Under the pieces are notes generated by a model, which was given only the letters and a program-made list of their open reading frames with translations, did no database searches and was not told where the DNA came from. This document shows positions 14,441-26,920 of a stretch of 64,000 nt of DNA, piece after piece. Source of the stretch: Mycolicibacterium komanii. Its GTDB lineage: Bacteria > Actinomycetota > Actinomycetes > Mycobacteriales > Mycobacteriaceae. A program made the translations under genes and the position numbers. Position 1 is the stretch's first letter. The number at the start of each line of letters is the position of its first letter. The stretch covers positions 1 to 64,000 of the forward strand of contig NZ_CVTA01000044.1 of NCBI RefSeq assembly GCF_001050035.1. Direction: 5' to 3'.

Positions 14441-15148
14441 TCAGGATTCGATGATGCGCGCCACATACGGCTGCAGGCCGGACTGACGCACCGCGCTCAC
14501 GGTCACCTTGCCCGCGCTGCCCGAGGCCTCCAGCATCTTGCCGCCGCCCAGGTAGAGCGCGACGTGCTGGCTGCCGCCCGGACCCCAGAACAACAGGTCG
14601 CCGCGCTTGGCCTGCGACGTCGGCACCTTGCGTCCGGTGTTGTACTGGTCGCCGGAGTACTTGGGGATCAGCACGCCGACCCCCGCGAATGAGAACTGGG
14701 TGAAGCCCGAGCAGTCGAAGCCGACGGTGTTCGCGCCCGAGTCGACGCCCGTGCTCGGTCCGCTCGGTTTACCGCCGCCCCACGAGTACGGCACGCCCAT
14801 CTGGGAGGCGCCGCGACGGATCACGTACTCGATCGCCTGCGGTCCGCGGACACGCCCGGGCGCGACACCGGCCGTCGAGGCTTCCGGTGGCGCGAGGCCC
14901 AGCGTCGACAAGAACTTACGGCCCAGCCCCATCGTGACTTCGGTGGCCTGCGCCGTCGCCGCGAGTGAGGCGTTGGCGATCGCCAGCGGGTCGCCGGGGG
15001 CGCCGGCGCTGATCAACTTCGGCAGCGTGGGATCCCACTGGCCGTCCTCGGGCGCCGACGTGGCCGGCGTCGCCAGCCCGACGGTGAGCGCCACCGTGGC
15101 CACCAGCAGCGCACAACCACTCAGGAACCGAATCAGCTTGAAACGCAA
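14441..15148 (-). CDS. ripB: NlpC/P60 peptidoglycan endopeptidase RipB
   Basis: 235 aa, secreted. Signal peptide (about 1-31: basic start, hydrophobic core, ATSA/PE cleavage region), a short linker, then an NlpC/P60 domain with catalytic Cys in GFDCSGF, His in SQHVALY and the acidic third residue in KMLEAS. It cuts D-Glu-mDAP bonds in the peptide stem. It lacks the coiled-coil N-terminal domain of RipA. The start is a TTG at 15148 with AGGAA immediately upstream; there is no better start in frame. It lies 48 bases after ripA on the same strand. Orthologue of Rv1478. Confidence 0.95.
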   Translation of the reverse strand: MRFKLIRFLSGCALLVATVALTVGLATPATSAPEDGQWDPTLPKLISAGAPGDPLAIANASLAATAQATEVTMGLGRKFLSTLGLAPPEASTAGVAPGRVRGPQAIEYVIRRGASQMGVPYSWGGGKPSGPSTGVDSGANTVGFDCSGFTQFSFAGVGVLIPKYSGDQYNTGRKVPTSQAKRGDLLFWGPGGSQHVALYLGGGKMLEASGSAGKVTVSAVRQSGLQPYVARIIES

Positions 15149-15196
15149 AGTTTTCCTAACGTGTTCTCTTTACGGATTTGCGGGCCCTTACATCTC

Positions 15197-16618
15197 TCAC
15201 CATTCGATGAGACGAGTCGCGTACGGCGTCATGCCGCTGGTGCGCACCGGCGAGATCTTCACCACCGAACCCGTGTAGGGCGCTTCGAGCATCTGCCCGT
15301 CACCGAGATAGAGCGCGACGTGCTGGCTGGCGTTCGGGCCCCAGAACAGCATGTCGCCACGGCGCATCTGTGACGACGGGATCTTGCGGCCCGCGTTGTA
15401 CTGCGAGCCCGAGTAGTGGTCGAGCTTGATGCCGACGCCCGCGAACGCATAGAGCATCAGCCCGGAGCAGTCGAAACCGACTGTGTTGGCACCGGAGTCG
15501 ATGCCACGGCTCGGTCCGGCCGCGTTGCCACCGCCCCAGGAGTAGGGCACGCCCATCTGCGACATGGCGCGCTTGATGACGTACTCGGTGGCCTGCCGTC
15601 CGTAGACGCGTGGGATCGCGCCGTTGGTGAAGGCCGGCGCGGCGGCCGGCTCGGGAAGCAAGCCCACCGACTGCAGGAACTTGCGGCCGAGGTCCTGGGT
15701 CACCTGCGCCGAGGTCGACGCGATACCGAGCACCGTGTTGATGATCGCGATCGGATCACCGCTGACGAACGCGCTGGGAATCGCGGGCAGCGTCGGATCC
15801 CAGGGCCCCGCCCAGTTGCCGGTGCCCGGGTCCACGCCTTGCGGCGCACGGTCCCAGTCCGGGCTCCCCGGCGTCGCGGCGGCCGCGGGTTGTGCCGCAG
15901 CGGGCGCCTGCGCGGGCGCTGCCGCGGTCCGCACCTCGGCGAGCTTGGCCTGGGCCGCCTTTCGCTCGGCGGTGAGCTTGTCGAGTTCACCCTGCTGGGC
16001 GCGGAACGTCTCCTGCGCGTTGGTGAGCGCCGCCACCGCGGACTGCTGGCTGGCTTCGGCGTCGGCGACGGCCTTGTCCGCGTTCTGCTTCGCCAAGCGC
16101 GCGGCGGACTCACGGTTGACCTGCTCGGTGCGGGCCCGCTGCAGATCTGCGATCACCTGCTGAGAGCTGATGGCCAACGTCTGCCCCGCCGCGGCGGTCT
16201 TGATGACCTCGGCGGGGTCGCCGGCGGTCAGGTACGAGTCCGACGGGCCGTTGACGTACGTCGCGGCCGCGAAAGAGTCGAATCGCTTCTGCGCCTGCTC
16301 GATCGCGATGTTGGAGTCCTCGACGCGCTGCCGGCTCGCGTCGACCTCACGCTGTGCGGCCGCGGCGTTGTCCCGTGCGGTCTGCACGTCCAGGATCGCC
16401 TTGTTGACGCTCTCCTGCTGCTGCTGAATCTGCGCGCCGAGATCCTGCAGCTTCTGATCGGCGTCGGCGACGGCGGCGACCAGCGCCGCGATGCCGTCGG
16501 GGCTGTTCGGTTGGGCGACGGCCAGGCCGGGGGTCGCGGACAGCATGGCCGCAGCGAGCAGGGCCGCGCAGAACCGTCCACACGGCCGCGTAGCGGATGC
16601 GCCAGGTGTGCGTCTCAT
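15197..16618 (-). CDS. ripA: NlpC/P60 peptidoglycan endopeptidase RipA
   Basis: 473 aa septal hydrolase needed for daughter-cell separation. Signal peptide (about 1-38, ending near GLAVAQP); long coiled-coil inhibitory domain (about 45-240, rich in Gln/Ala/Glu); an Ala/Pro-rich linker; then the NlpC/P60 domain with Cys in GFDCSGL, His in ASQHVALY and Glu in QMLEAP. M. tuberculosis RipA is 472 aa. I chose the ATG at 16618; an upstream ATG at 16684 would put 22 residues before the signal peptide. Known regulators of ripA elsewhere are MtrAB and Crp; sites here are not certain. Orthologue of Rv1477. Confidence 0.95.
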   Translation of the reverse strand: MRRTPGASATRPCGRFCAALLAAAMLSATPGLAVAQPNSPDGIAALVAAVADADQKLQDLGAQIQQQQESVNKAILDVQTARDNAAAAQREVDASRQRVEDSNIAIEQAQKRFDSFAAATYVNGPSDSYLTAGDPAEVIKTAAAGQTLAISSQQVIADLQRARTEQVNRESAARLAKQNADKAVADAEASQQSAVAALTNAQETFRAQQGELDKLTAERKAAQAKLAEVRTAAAPAQAPAAAQPAAAATPGSPDWDRAPQGVDPGTGNWAGPWDPTLPAIPSAFVSGDPIAIINTVLGIASTSAQVTQDLGRKFLQSVGLLPEPAAAPAFTNGAIPRVYGRQATEYVIKRAMSQMGVPYSWGGGNAAGPSRGIDSGANTVGFDCSGLMLYAFAGVGIKLDHYSGSQYNAGRKIPSSQMRRGDMLFWGPNASQHVALYLGDGQMLEAPYTGSVVKISPVRTSGMTPYATRLIEW

Positions 16619-16764
16619 CCGACTCAGTTCTCCTATTGCTTCAGGCGAACGTGCGGACACATTCGTCGGGGTGACTGTGCTCATTTGTCACAACATGCAC
16701 ATCTACAACACAGTTACCGATTGCACCGTACGTCACATCTGACGCCAAAGAAACTTAAGTTGCG

Positions 16765-16782
16765 AATTACAACTCTGTAATT
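16765..16782 (-). promoter_or_regulatory. AT-rich inverted repeat upstream of ripA
   Basis: AATTAC-N6-GTAATT is a perfect six-base inverted repeat in an unusually AT-rich island (about 16741-16795) roughly 150 bases before the ripA start. The size and symmetry suit a dimeric regulator. Which protein binds it, if any, cannot be told from sequence. Confidence 0.4.
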
Positions 16783-16804
16783 GAAAGAAGTGTTATCGGG
16801 CCGT

Positions 16805-16824
16805 GACTTCGCTATTGCGAAGTC
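16805..16824 (-). terminator. Hairpin after the Rv1476-type gene
   Basis: A perfect eight-base stem with a four-base loop (GACTTCGC, TATT, GCGAAGTC) lies 39 bases downstream of the stop at 16864 and before the ripA promoter region. No T-run follows. Best read as a factor-assisted or non-canonical terminator that insulates ripA. Confidence 0.5.
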
Positions 16825-16863
16825 GCCGTGCCTCTAGGCCAAAACCGTTGCCGCAGTGCGGTT

Positions 16864-17427
16864 TCAGACGTTCTCGCGCGAGCCGGCACGCCGCGCGCGG
16901 AGCTGTAAAAGTCGCGTGCCGATAACGGCGGCGACCACTCCCAGGACGATGAGAATCGTGAATGCAGTCCATGGAAAGTGCGTCGTCGTCAACTCGCTGA
17001 CGAAATTCTTCGAACCCTGCACGGGACCACGGCCCTCGGCGACATCCTGCCCCGCCTCCAGCGTCATGCGGTCGAACGTCGTACTGAAGGTTCCCGAATC
17101 GTTCGGGCTGAGCACCAGCACCGTGGAGCCCGGGAAGGCGTCCCCCACTTCGGTTGCGATATCGCGCAGCGGGGTGTCGATCGGGGGGTTCTGGTCGACG
17201 ACGACGATCTTGAGGTCGATGCCCTTCTGCTGCGCCTCGGCAACCACCTCGGCAAGACCTTCGTTCTCCGGCTTCGGCGAGGCGCTCACTCCGTCATCGC
17301 GGACATCCTCGATGACGAGGTTCATGCACGTGTCCACCGGCGTAGTCGCGGGGTCCAGGCCGACCGGTCCGCAGACGTCGGGCGGGATGTAGGCCGGCAG
17401 GGACGGAATCACATGCGGTCCGATCAC
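16864..17427 (-). CDS. Membrane-anchored conserved protein (Rv1476 type)
   Basis: About 187 aa. A short N-terminal region (HVIPSLPAYIPPDVCGPVGLDP) leads into a TPM-like alpha/beta domain (DLKIVVVDQNPPIDTPLRDIATEVGDAF, of which the central VVDQNPP and LRDIA are conserved) and one C-terminal membrane helix (about 155-175), then a basic tail. No enzymatic motif is seen. The start is uncertain: the GTG at 17427 gives the length of the M. tuberculosis protein, the GTG at 17412 is possible, and a TTG at 17520 seems too far out. Divergent from acn. Confidence 0.82.
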   Translation of the reverse strand: MIGPHVIPSLPAYIPPDVCGPVGLDPATTPVDTCMNLVIEDVRDDGVSASPKPENEGLAEVVAEAQQKGIDLKIVVVDQNPPIDTPLRDIATEVGDAFPGSTVLVLSPNDSGTFSTTFDRMTLEAGQDVAEGRGPVQGSKNFVSELTTTHFPWTAFTILIVLGVVAAVIGTRLLQLRARRAGSRENV

Positions 17428-17500
17428 AGGAGAACCGTACGTGATGGGTACCCAGCGGGGTGACAGCACGCGCGGCGCGGGACGAGACTGGGAAACGACC

Positions 17501-17529
17501 CTGACCGTTTTGCAGGACAAGCGTACTGT
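17501..17529 (+). promoter_or_regulatory. Candidate acn promoter
   Basis: CTGACC at 17501 and TACTGT at 17524 are spaced by 17 bases, a SigA-like arrangement. Transcription would start near 17536, leaving a leader of about 50 bases before the GTG at 17588, which has GGGAG as its SD. Confidence 0.4.
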
Positions 17530-17587
17530 TAGAGTTGGACTGCGGCCGACACAGCCCGTCGGCTGCGAGAACTAGCCGGGAGTTGAT

Positions 17588-20440
<2,853 letters not shown>

Positions 20441-20458
20441 CCGGAAGGGACAACCGCG

Positions 20459-21052
20459 TTGCCCCGGGTCACCGACGACCACCTGGCGGCGCGTCGTCGG
20501 CAGATCCTCGACGGCGCCCGCCGGTGTTTCGCGGAATACGGCTACGACAAGGCGACCGTGCGGCGGCTCGAGCAGACGATCGGGCTGTCGCGCGGCGCCA
20601 TCTTCCACCACTTCCGGGACAAGGACACGCTGTTCTTCGAACTGGCCCGTGAGGACGCCGAGCGCATGGCCGACGTCGCCGCGCGCGAGGGACTGGTTCA
20701 GGTCATGCGCGACATGCTGGCCGCGCCAGAGCAGTTCGACTGGCTGGCCACGAGGTTGGAGATCGCACGAAAGCTCCGCAACGACCCCGAGTTTCACCGG
20801 GGCTGGGCGGAGCGGTCCGCCGAACTGTCGACGGCCACCACAGCGCGGCTACGAATGCAGAAGCAGGCGGGCCGGCTGCGCGACGACGTCCCCAGCGCCG
20901 TGCTGCAGACCTACCTCGACCTCGTCCTCGACGGTCTGGTCGCGCGATTGGCATCGGGTGATGACCCCGAAAAGCTCAGTGCCGTACTGGACCTGGTCGA
21001 GGCGTCGCTGCGGCAGCGGCGCGACCAGGAGGCCGTGCCGCAGCCGGACTAG
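20459..21052 (+). CDS. TetR-family regulator, probable aconitase repressor
   Basis: 197 aa. N-terminal TetR HTH (about 12-58: RRQILDGARRCFAEYGY, then VRRLEQTIGLSRGAIFHHF) and a C-terminal ligand domain. The start is TTG at 20459 (the M. tuberculosis orthologue Rv1474c begins at the same place with GTG), with GGAAGGG about ten bases upstream. Linked to acn, so it is likely the counterpart of C. glutamicum AcnR, which represses acn in response to citrate and iron. Its stop shares CTAG (21049-21052) with the stop of the convergent HTH gene. Confidence 0.9.
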   Translation: MPRVTDDHLAARRRQILDGARRCFAEYGYDKATVRRLEQTIGLSRGAIFHHFRDKDTLFFELAREDAERMADVAAREGLVQVMRDMLAAPEQFDWLATRLEIARKLRNDPEFHRGWAERSAELSTATTARLRMQKQAGRLRDDVPSAVLQTYLDLVLDGLVARLASGDDPEKLSAVLDLVEASLRQRRDQEAVPQPD

Positions 21053-21240
21053 TGGCGCCGGCTGCGGTGGTTCGGCCCACCGCGGCTGCGCATCGTCGTA
21101 CCCGACTCACGCAGCATGCTGTGGATGCTGCCGTATGAGCGGCCCGTGGACGCGACCAGAGTGCGGATACTTGCGCCACCCTCGTAAGCACTCCGCAACT
21201 CGTTGATCAACTGGTCTCTCGACTTGTCCAGCTTTTTCAT
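21049..21240 (-). CDS. Small helix-turn-helix protein (Rv1473A type)
   Basis: 63 aa. A basic N-terminus (MKKLDKSRDQL) leads into a compact HTH (about 20-45: SIRTLVASTGRSYGSIHSML) and a basic Arg/His-rich tail. An SD GGGAGG lies eight bases before the ATG at 21240; the same frame is open upstream to 21444 but without SD or conservation. It follows the ABC-F gene on the same strand by 94 bases. It resembles a DNA-binding regulator with no sensor domain. Target unknown. Confidence 0.85.
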   Translation of the reverse strand: MKKLDKSRDQLINELRSAYEGGASIRTLVASTGRSYGSIHSMLRESGTTMRSRGGPNHRSRRH

Positions 21241-21334
21241 CAGCACCTCCCCGCTTGGATGACCGGACGGATACCCAGCGTAGGAAGCGGTTACACACGA
21301 CGCTTCAAATTGATGAAACGGTTCGCGTTTTGGA

Positions 21335-22963
<1,629 letters not shown>

Positions 22964-22975
22964 GCGTGGCCGTCC

Positions 22976-23824
22976 TTACTTGTCGTCGGTGAAGACCGGG
23001 GACCGCTTCTCGGCGCGCGCTGCCACCGCTTCTTCGAAGTTGGCGGTGAGCAAACGGACGAACAGTTGTCCGAGGCCCTCGGCTTGCATGTGCCCTTCCA
23101 GGCTACCGGCGTCCAGTCCACTCCAAAGTGTGCGCTTGGTCAACTCGATTCCCGGCCGGGAGAACCCCGCGATCCGCTCGCCCATCTGATAGCAAACGTC
23201 GAGCAGTTCGTCGCCAGGCACCGCGCGCGAGACCAGGCCGATGCGTTCGGCCTCGGCGGCGTCGACGTCGCGGCCGGTCAGCATCAGTTCGAAGGCCCGC
23301 GACGTGCCGATGGCGCGGGGCAACAGATAGGACAGCCCCAGCTCGCTGGCCGTCAGGCCGTTGTTGATGCCGGCCGCGCGGAAGTAGGCCTCCTCGGAGG
23401 CGACGCGGATGTCGCAGGCCAGCGCCAGGCACAGGCCCCCGCCGATCGCCGCACCGTTGACCGCGGCGATCACCGGCTGGTGCATCTTGCGCAGGGCGAG
23501 GATGACGTCGTCGAGGACCTCCATGGACCGCAGCGCGAACGTGGGTCTGGTCAACCCGTCGATGTGCGGGACAGAGCCCGCGGATTTGTGGTCCGCGCCC
23601 GAGGAGAATCCGCGGCCGGCGCCGGTGAGCACCACCGCCCGCACAGAGTTGTCGTAGGTCAGGTCGTCGAGCACCTTTTTGAGCGGGACCATGACGTCGA
23701 ACGCCATCGAGTTCATGCGCTCGGACCGGTTGAGCGTCACCACGGCGATGCCGGGACGCGGCCTGTCGACTAGGACGAAGTCGCTCTGCGCGGGGTCGGG
23801 CTGGCTTTCTGCGTGCTCACTCAC
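22976..23824 (-). CDS. echA12: Enoyl-CoA hydratase/isomerase family protein
   Basis: 282 aa crotonase-fold protein. The oxyanion-hole segments are visible: GRGFSSGADHKSAG (about 70-83) and NGAAIGGGLCLALACD (about 120-136). The expected activity is hydration of 2-enoyl-CoA in beta-oxidation; catalytic Glu positions were not checked by alignment, and the family is functionally diverse. GTG start; 26 bases after the thioredoxin gene and 12 before the ABC-F gene, so these form one operon. Orthologue of Rv1472. Confidence 0.92.
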   Translation of the reverse strand: MSEHAESQPDPAQSDFVLVDRPRPGIAVVTLNRSERMNSMAFDVMVPLKKVLDDLTYDNSVRAVVLTGAGRGFSSGADHKSAGSVPHIDGLTRPTFALRSMEVLDDVILALRKMHQPVIAAVNGAAIGGGLCLALACDIRVASEEAYFRAAGINNGLTASELGLSYLLPRAIGTSRAFELMLTGRDVDAAEAERIGLVSRAVPGDELLDVCYQMGERIAGFSRPGIELTKRTLWSGLDAGSLEGHMQAEGLGQLFVRLLTANFEEAVAARAEKRSPVFTDDK

Positions 23825-23850
23825 GCATGCACGCTATCGCGTGCGGAGGT

Positions 23851-24216
23851 TTACTCCGGCTGGCCGTTGTTCTGGGCGGCGATCGCGGCGTCGATGTCGA
23901 ACTCCTTGACGCGCTGCACCAGTTCTTCGAGGGCCGCGGGCGGCAACGCGCCGGCCTGGTTGAACACCAGCTTGCCCTTCTTGAAGGCCATCAACGTGGG
24001 GATGGAGCGGATGTCGGCGGCGGCGGCGAGCGCCTGCTCGGCCTCGGTGTCGACCTTTGCGTACACGACGTCGGGATGCTCTTCGGACGACGCCGCAAAC
24101 GTGGGGGCGAATGCCTTACACGGGCCACACCACGACGCCCAGAAGTCCACCAGCACGATCTCGTTGTCGTTGATGGTGTCGTTGAATTGTTCGGCGGTGA
24201 TGTCTTGGGTAGCCAC
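23851..24216 (-). CDS. trxB1: Thioredoxin
   Basis: 121 aa cytosolic thioredoxin with the redox motif WASWCGPCK (about 28-36) and the cis-Pro loop IRSIPTLMAF. No signal peptide. It reduces protein disulphides using thioredoxin reductase. The start is GTG at 24216 with AGGA seven bases upstream. It heads the trx-echA12-ABC-F run. Orthologue of Rv1471. Confidence 0.95.
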   Translation of the reverse strand: MATQDITAEQFNDTINDNEIVLVDFWASWCGPCKAFAPTFAASSEEHPDVVYAKVDTEAEQALAAAADIRSIPTLMAFKKGKLVFNQAGALPPAALEELVQRVKEFDIDAAIAAQNNGQPE

Positions 24217-24256
24217 GTAGATTCCTAACGCTGATGGTCAGCTGTGTGTTCCCAGC

Positions 24257-24889
24257 CTACGGGCGAATACCCAGTTCGGTGCGGCCACGCTCGAAGAAGT
24301 CGACGATCTCGGTCGTGAGCGCGTCGACGTCGTGCCCGGCGCCGAGCGGGTACAGCGCTCCGAACGGCGCATTCCAGAAAGGACCGGTCCGCTTCTGCCA
24401 CGGGCCGACGTACGCGTACGGGGTCGGGTGGGTCTCGTCGCCGGCCGATACGCCGTAGTTGACCTCGTCCTCGCTCACGGCGACGTCGAAGTGTTCCGGC
24501 CACAGTGTCGGATGTTGCTGCGGCAGCACATGTTTCAATGCATGGCCGCCGGCGTAGTGAGCGCGTTGCAGCCAAGCCGCGGCGTTTGGATCGAGGGCGA
24601 GTTCGGCGTCGGCCGGCAACGGGTCGACGATTCGGTACACACCGTCGGGAGGTCCGGGGACGACGCCCGCCTCCTCGGCGATCGCCGCAACCGGCCCGGC
24701 CAGTCGAACGCTGCCGTTCGGAAACACCAGGTCGGTGCCGTGCACCGAGAGGGGTACGGCGGCAGCGGCGAACCCGTCCGGACGCACGGCGAGCCTGATG
24801 GTGCCCGCGGTGCGGTACTGCGGCCCTGCAATCAGGCTTTCGGCGACGCCGCGCAGTTGGCGGCGGGTGGCGACGTAAGGGTGCGTCAT
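24257..24889 (-). CDS. Uncharacterised protein coupled to a membrane protein gene
   Basis: 210 aa, predicted soluble. Begins MTHPYVATRRQLRGVAESL. It contains an immunoglobulin- or beta-rich-looking central part (TIRLAVRPDGFAAAAVPL, VRLAG) and an aromatic, acidic C-terminal half (AHYAGGHALKHVLP, YAYVGPWQK). I recognise no family. The ATG overlaps the stop of the upstream membrane gene as ATGA, so the two are probably translated together. A longer upstream start in frame (24943) overlaps that gene and is less likely. Confidence 0.75.
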   Translation of the reverse strand: MTHPYVATRRQLRGVAESLIAGPQYRTAGTIRLAVRPDGFAAAAVPLSVHGTDLVFPNGSVRLAGPVAAIAEEAGVVPGPPDGVYRIVDPLPADAELALDPNAAAWLQRAHYAGGHALKHVLPQQHPTLWPEHFDVAVSEDEVNYGVSAGDETHPTPYAYVGPWQKRTGPFWNAPFGALYPLGAGHDVDALTTEIVDFFERGRTELGIRP

Positions 24890-25416
24890 ACCGCATCGAG
24901 GGTACGGGCGCGGGCCAGCAGCCGGGACTGCCGCTTCGGCCACCAGAACACCTCGACCAGCAGCGCGACCAGGTAGATGAGCGATGCGACCGCGCTACCC
25001 CACGAGCCGAAGACGGCGTCCCAGGCCGCCACACCCAGTGCGACGACCAGGACGACGACGAGCACCCACCGCAGCGGACGCGCCTCCTCCGCCGCGGCGC
25101 ACAGACCGCGGGCGTAATCGATCCGGGGTTCCGCCAACCGGGAATCGTCGAGACTCGTACCGCCGCGGACCGAGCGAACCACGGCGACCCGTTCGTCGCC
25201 CGAGAGCGCTTTCGCTCCCGGCCAGTACCGGTCCATGCGGCGCGCCATCCAGATGCCGTAGAAGGTGCCGACGACGACCGTGACGATCAACCCGCTGAGG
25301 AGGAAGCCGGAGTCCAGCCATGCCAGCGCGCCGAGGCAGAGCCCGACACAGCCGCCGACCGTCAGCGCGCGACGACCGAAGCCGCCCCGCCAGACGACCG
25401 CAGGCACCGTGACCAC
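24886..25416 (-). CDS. Small multi-pass membrane protein, unknown
   Basis: 176 aa. Two hydrophobic helices lie near the N-terminus (about 15-32 and 37-55) and two in the C-terminal third (about 118-135 and 140-158), with a polar middle (GDERVAVVRSVRGGTSLDDSRL). The C-terminus is basic. No family is recognised. The GTG start at 25416 has no clear SD; the GTG at 25407 is an alternative. Translationally coupled to the unknown gene downstream. Confidence 0.75.
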   Translation of the reverse strand: MVTVPAVVWRGGFGRRALTVGGCVGLCLGALAWLDSGFLLSGLIVTVVVGTFYGIWMARRMDRYWPGAKALSGDERVAVVRSVRGGTSLDDSRLAEPRIDYARGLCAAAEEARPLRWVLVVVLVVALGVAAWDAVFGSWGSAVASLIYLVALLVEVFWWPKRQSRLLARARTLDAV

Positions 25417-25458
25417 GAAGTCATTCTGGCCCCCGATCGCCGCTCGCGGAGCGACCTG

Positions 25459-26804
25459 TCAGATCTCCGTCAACGCCTTCGGGCGCAACAACAGTGTCGC
25501 CACCACGCTGATCAACGCCGTGGCCACGAGGTAGGTGCACGCCAACCACGGCGACTGATTCGTGGCCGCGATCAACGCGGTCAGGATGAGCGGCGTCAGA
25601 CCGGAGGCGTAGACGCCCGACAACTGGTACACGGTCGACAGGCCGGTGTAGCGGATCCGCGCCGGATACAACGACGCGTAGAGCGTCCCCTGGGCGCCGT
25701 AGAACCACGCGTGAATCACGCCGAACACCACCAACATTCCGAGCGCGTAGGCCGACATGCTGCCGGTGTTGAACAACGCGAACACAGGGAACACCGCGAT
25801 CGCGTAGGCGGCGATTCCGCTCGCGTACACCGCGCGTGCCCCGAACCGGTCGGTCAGCAGTCCGGAGACCGGGAGGAGCGCCGCCATCAACAGTGCGGCG
25901 ACGGTGACGGCGATCAGCACCGGTACCCGCTCCAGTTTGAGCGTCCCGGTCGCATAGGAGATCGCGAACACGCCCCACGTGTTGAACGCCGCACCCTCAC
26001 CCCATCGCGACAACAATCCCAGCACCGTGTTGCGCAGCGCGGGCCGACGGAAGACATCCCGCAGCGGCACCGCCGAGCGGTCGTCCTCATCGCGGACCTT
26101 CTCGAAGGCGGGTGTCTCGGTCGCCTTCCACCGCACGATGAAGCCGAACACCACCAGCACGATGCTGATGAGGAACGCGATGCGCCAGCCGTACGACTCG
26201 AAAGCGTCGTCGGGCAGGGCGATTTGGAGCAGCGCGAACACACCGGTGCCCAACGCGAGCCCGAGCGCCAGGCCGACCTGAGGCACGCTGCCCGCGAGCC
26301 CACGCCTGCGCGGAGGGCTGTGTTCGACGGCGAGCAGAATCGCACCCGCCCATTCGCCGCCGAGCGCAAAACCCTGGATGACGCGCAACAGCACCAACAG
26401 AATGGGCGCGAGCACGCCGATCTGCGCAGCGGTAGGCAACGCCCCCATCAGAGCGGTCGCTCCGCCCATCAGGACCATGGTGAGCGCAAGCGTCTTCTTG
26501 CGGCCGATCCGATCGCCGACATGACCGAAGACGAATCCGCCGATCGGCCGGACGACGAACCCGACCGCGAACGTCGCGAACGACAGCATCGTTCCTACGA
26601 AAGAGCTCTGATCGGGAAAAACGCCTGATTGAACACCAGGCTCGCCGCGGTCGCGTAGAGGAAGAAGTCGTACCACTCGATGGTCGTCCCGACGAGGCTG
26701 GCGACCAGCGCGGTGCGGACCCTCGATGCGTCCGCCGTGGAATCGGTTACCGGGCTTGCCGGTTCGGTCGAGACATCGGTCGCTGAAGACACGAGGTTCG
26801 ACAA
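25459..26804 (-). pseudogene. MFS transporter (metabolite:H+ symporter type), frameshifted
   Basis: The N-terminal part, from a TTG at 26804, encodes VASLVGTTIEWYDFFLYAT and continues to NQAFFP, then runs into a stop at 26595. The rest (DQSSFVGTMLSFATFAVGF onwards, with the MFS loop motif GHVGDRIGRKK and about ten further helices) lies one frame over and ends at 25459. One missing base in or near GGG/AAAAA (26614-26621) would restore a single protein of about 448 aa. The long frame from 26820 has an artefactual N-terminus. Either a sequencing error at a homopolymer or a real inactivating mutation. Confidence 0.85.
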
Positions 26805-26920
26805 TTCCCGACTCGGTCACGGCGGCACAGGTTTGTGCACGCCGTGATTCAAAGTGCGATTCAGTTGTCAGACCCCTCTGCCAGAATCAAACACAAGTTC
26901 GAATCGGAGGGAGGCCGTCG

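Noticed and set aside
16671..16692. Crp-type TGTGA-N6-TCACA site before ripA
   Set aside because: The half-sites are present but the spacing and the second half do not fit.
21284..21306. GAAGCG-N11-CGCTTC as the ABC-F terminator
   Set aside because: Six-base stem with an eleven-base loop and no T-run; too weak to annotate.
26614..26621. Programmed -1 frameshift in the MFS gene
   Set aside because: There is no proper slippery heptamer (only five T on the coding strand, preceded by G) and no family precedent.
26595..26804. 69-codon stand-alone small membrane protein
   Set aside because: It is the N-terminus of the frameshifted MFS transporter, not an independent gene.
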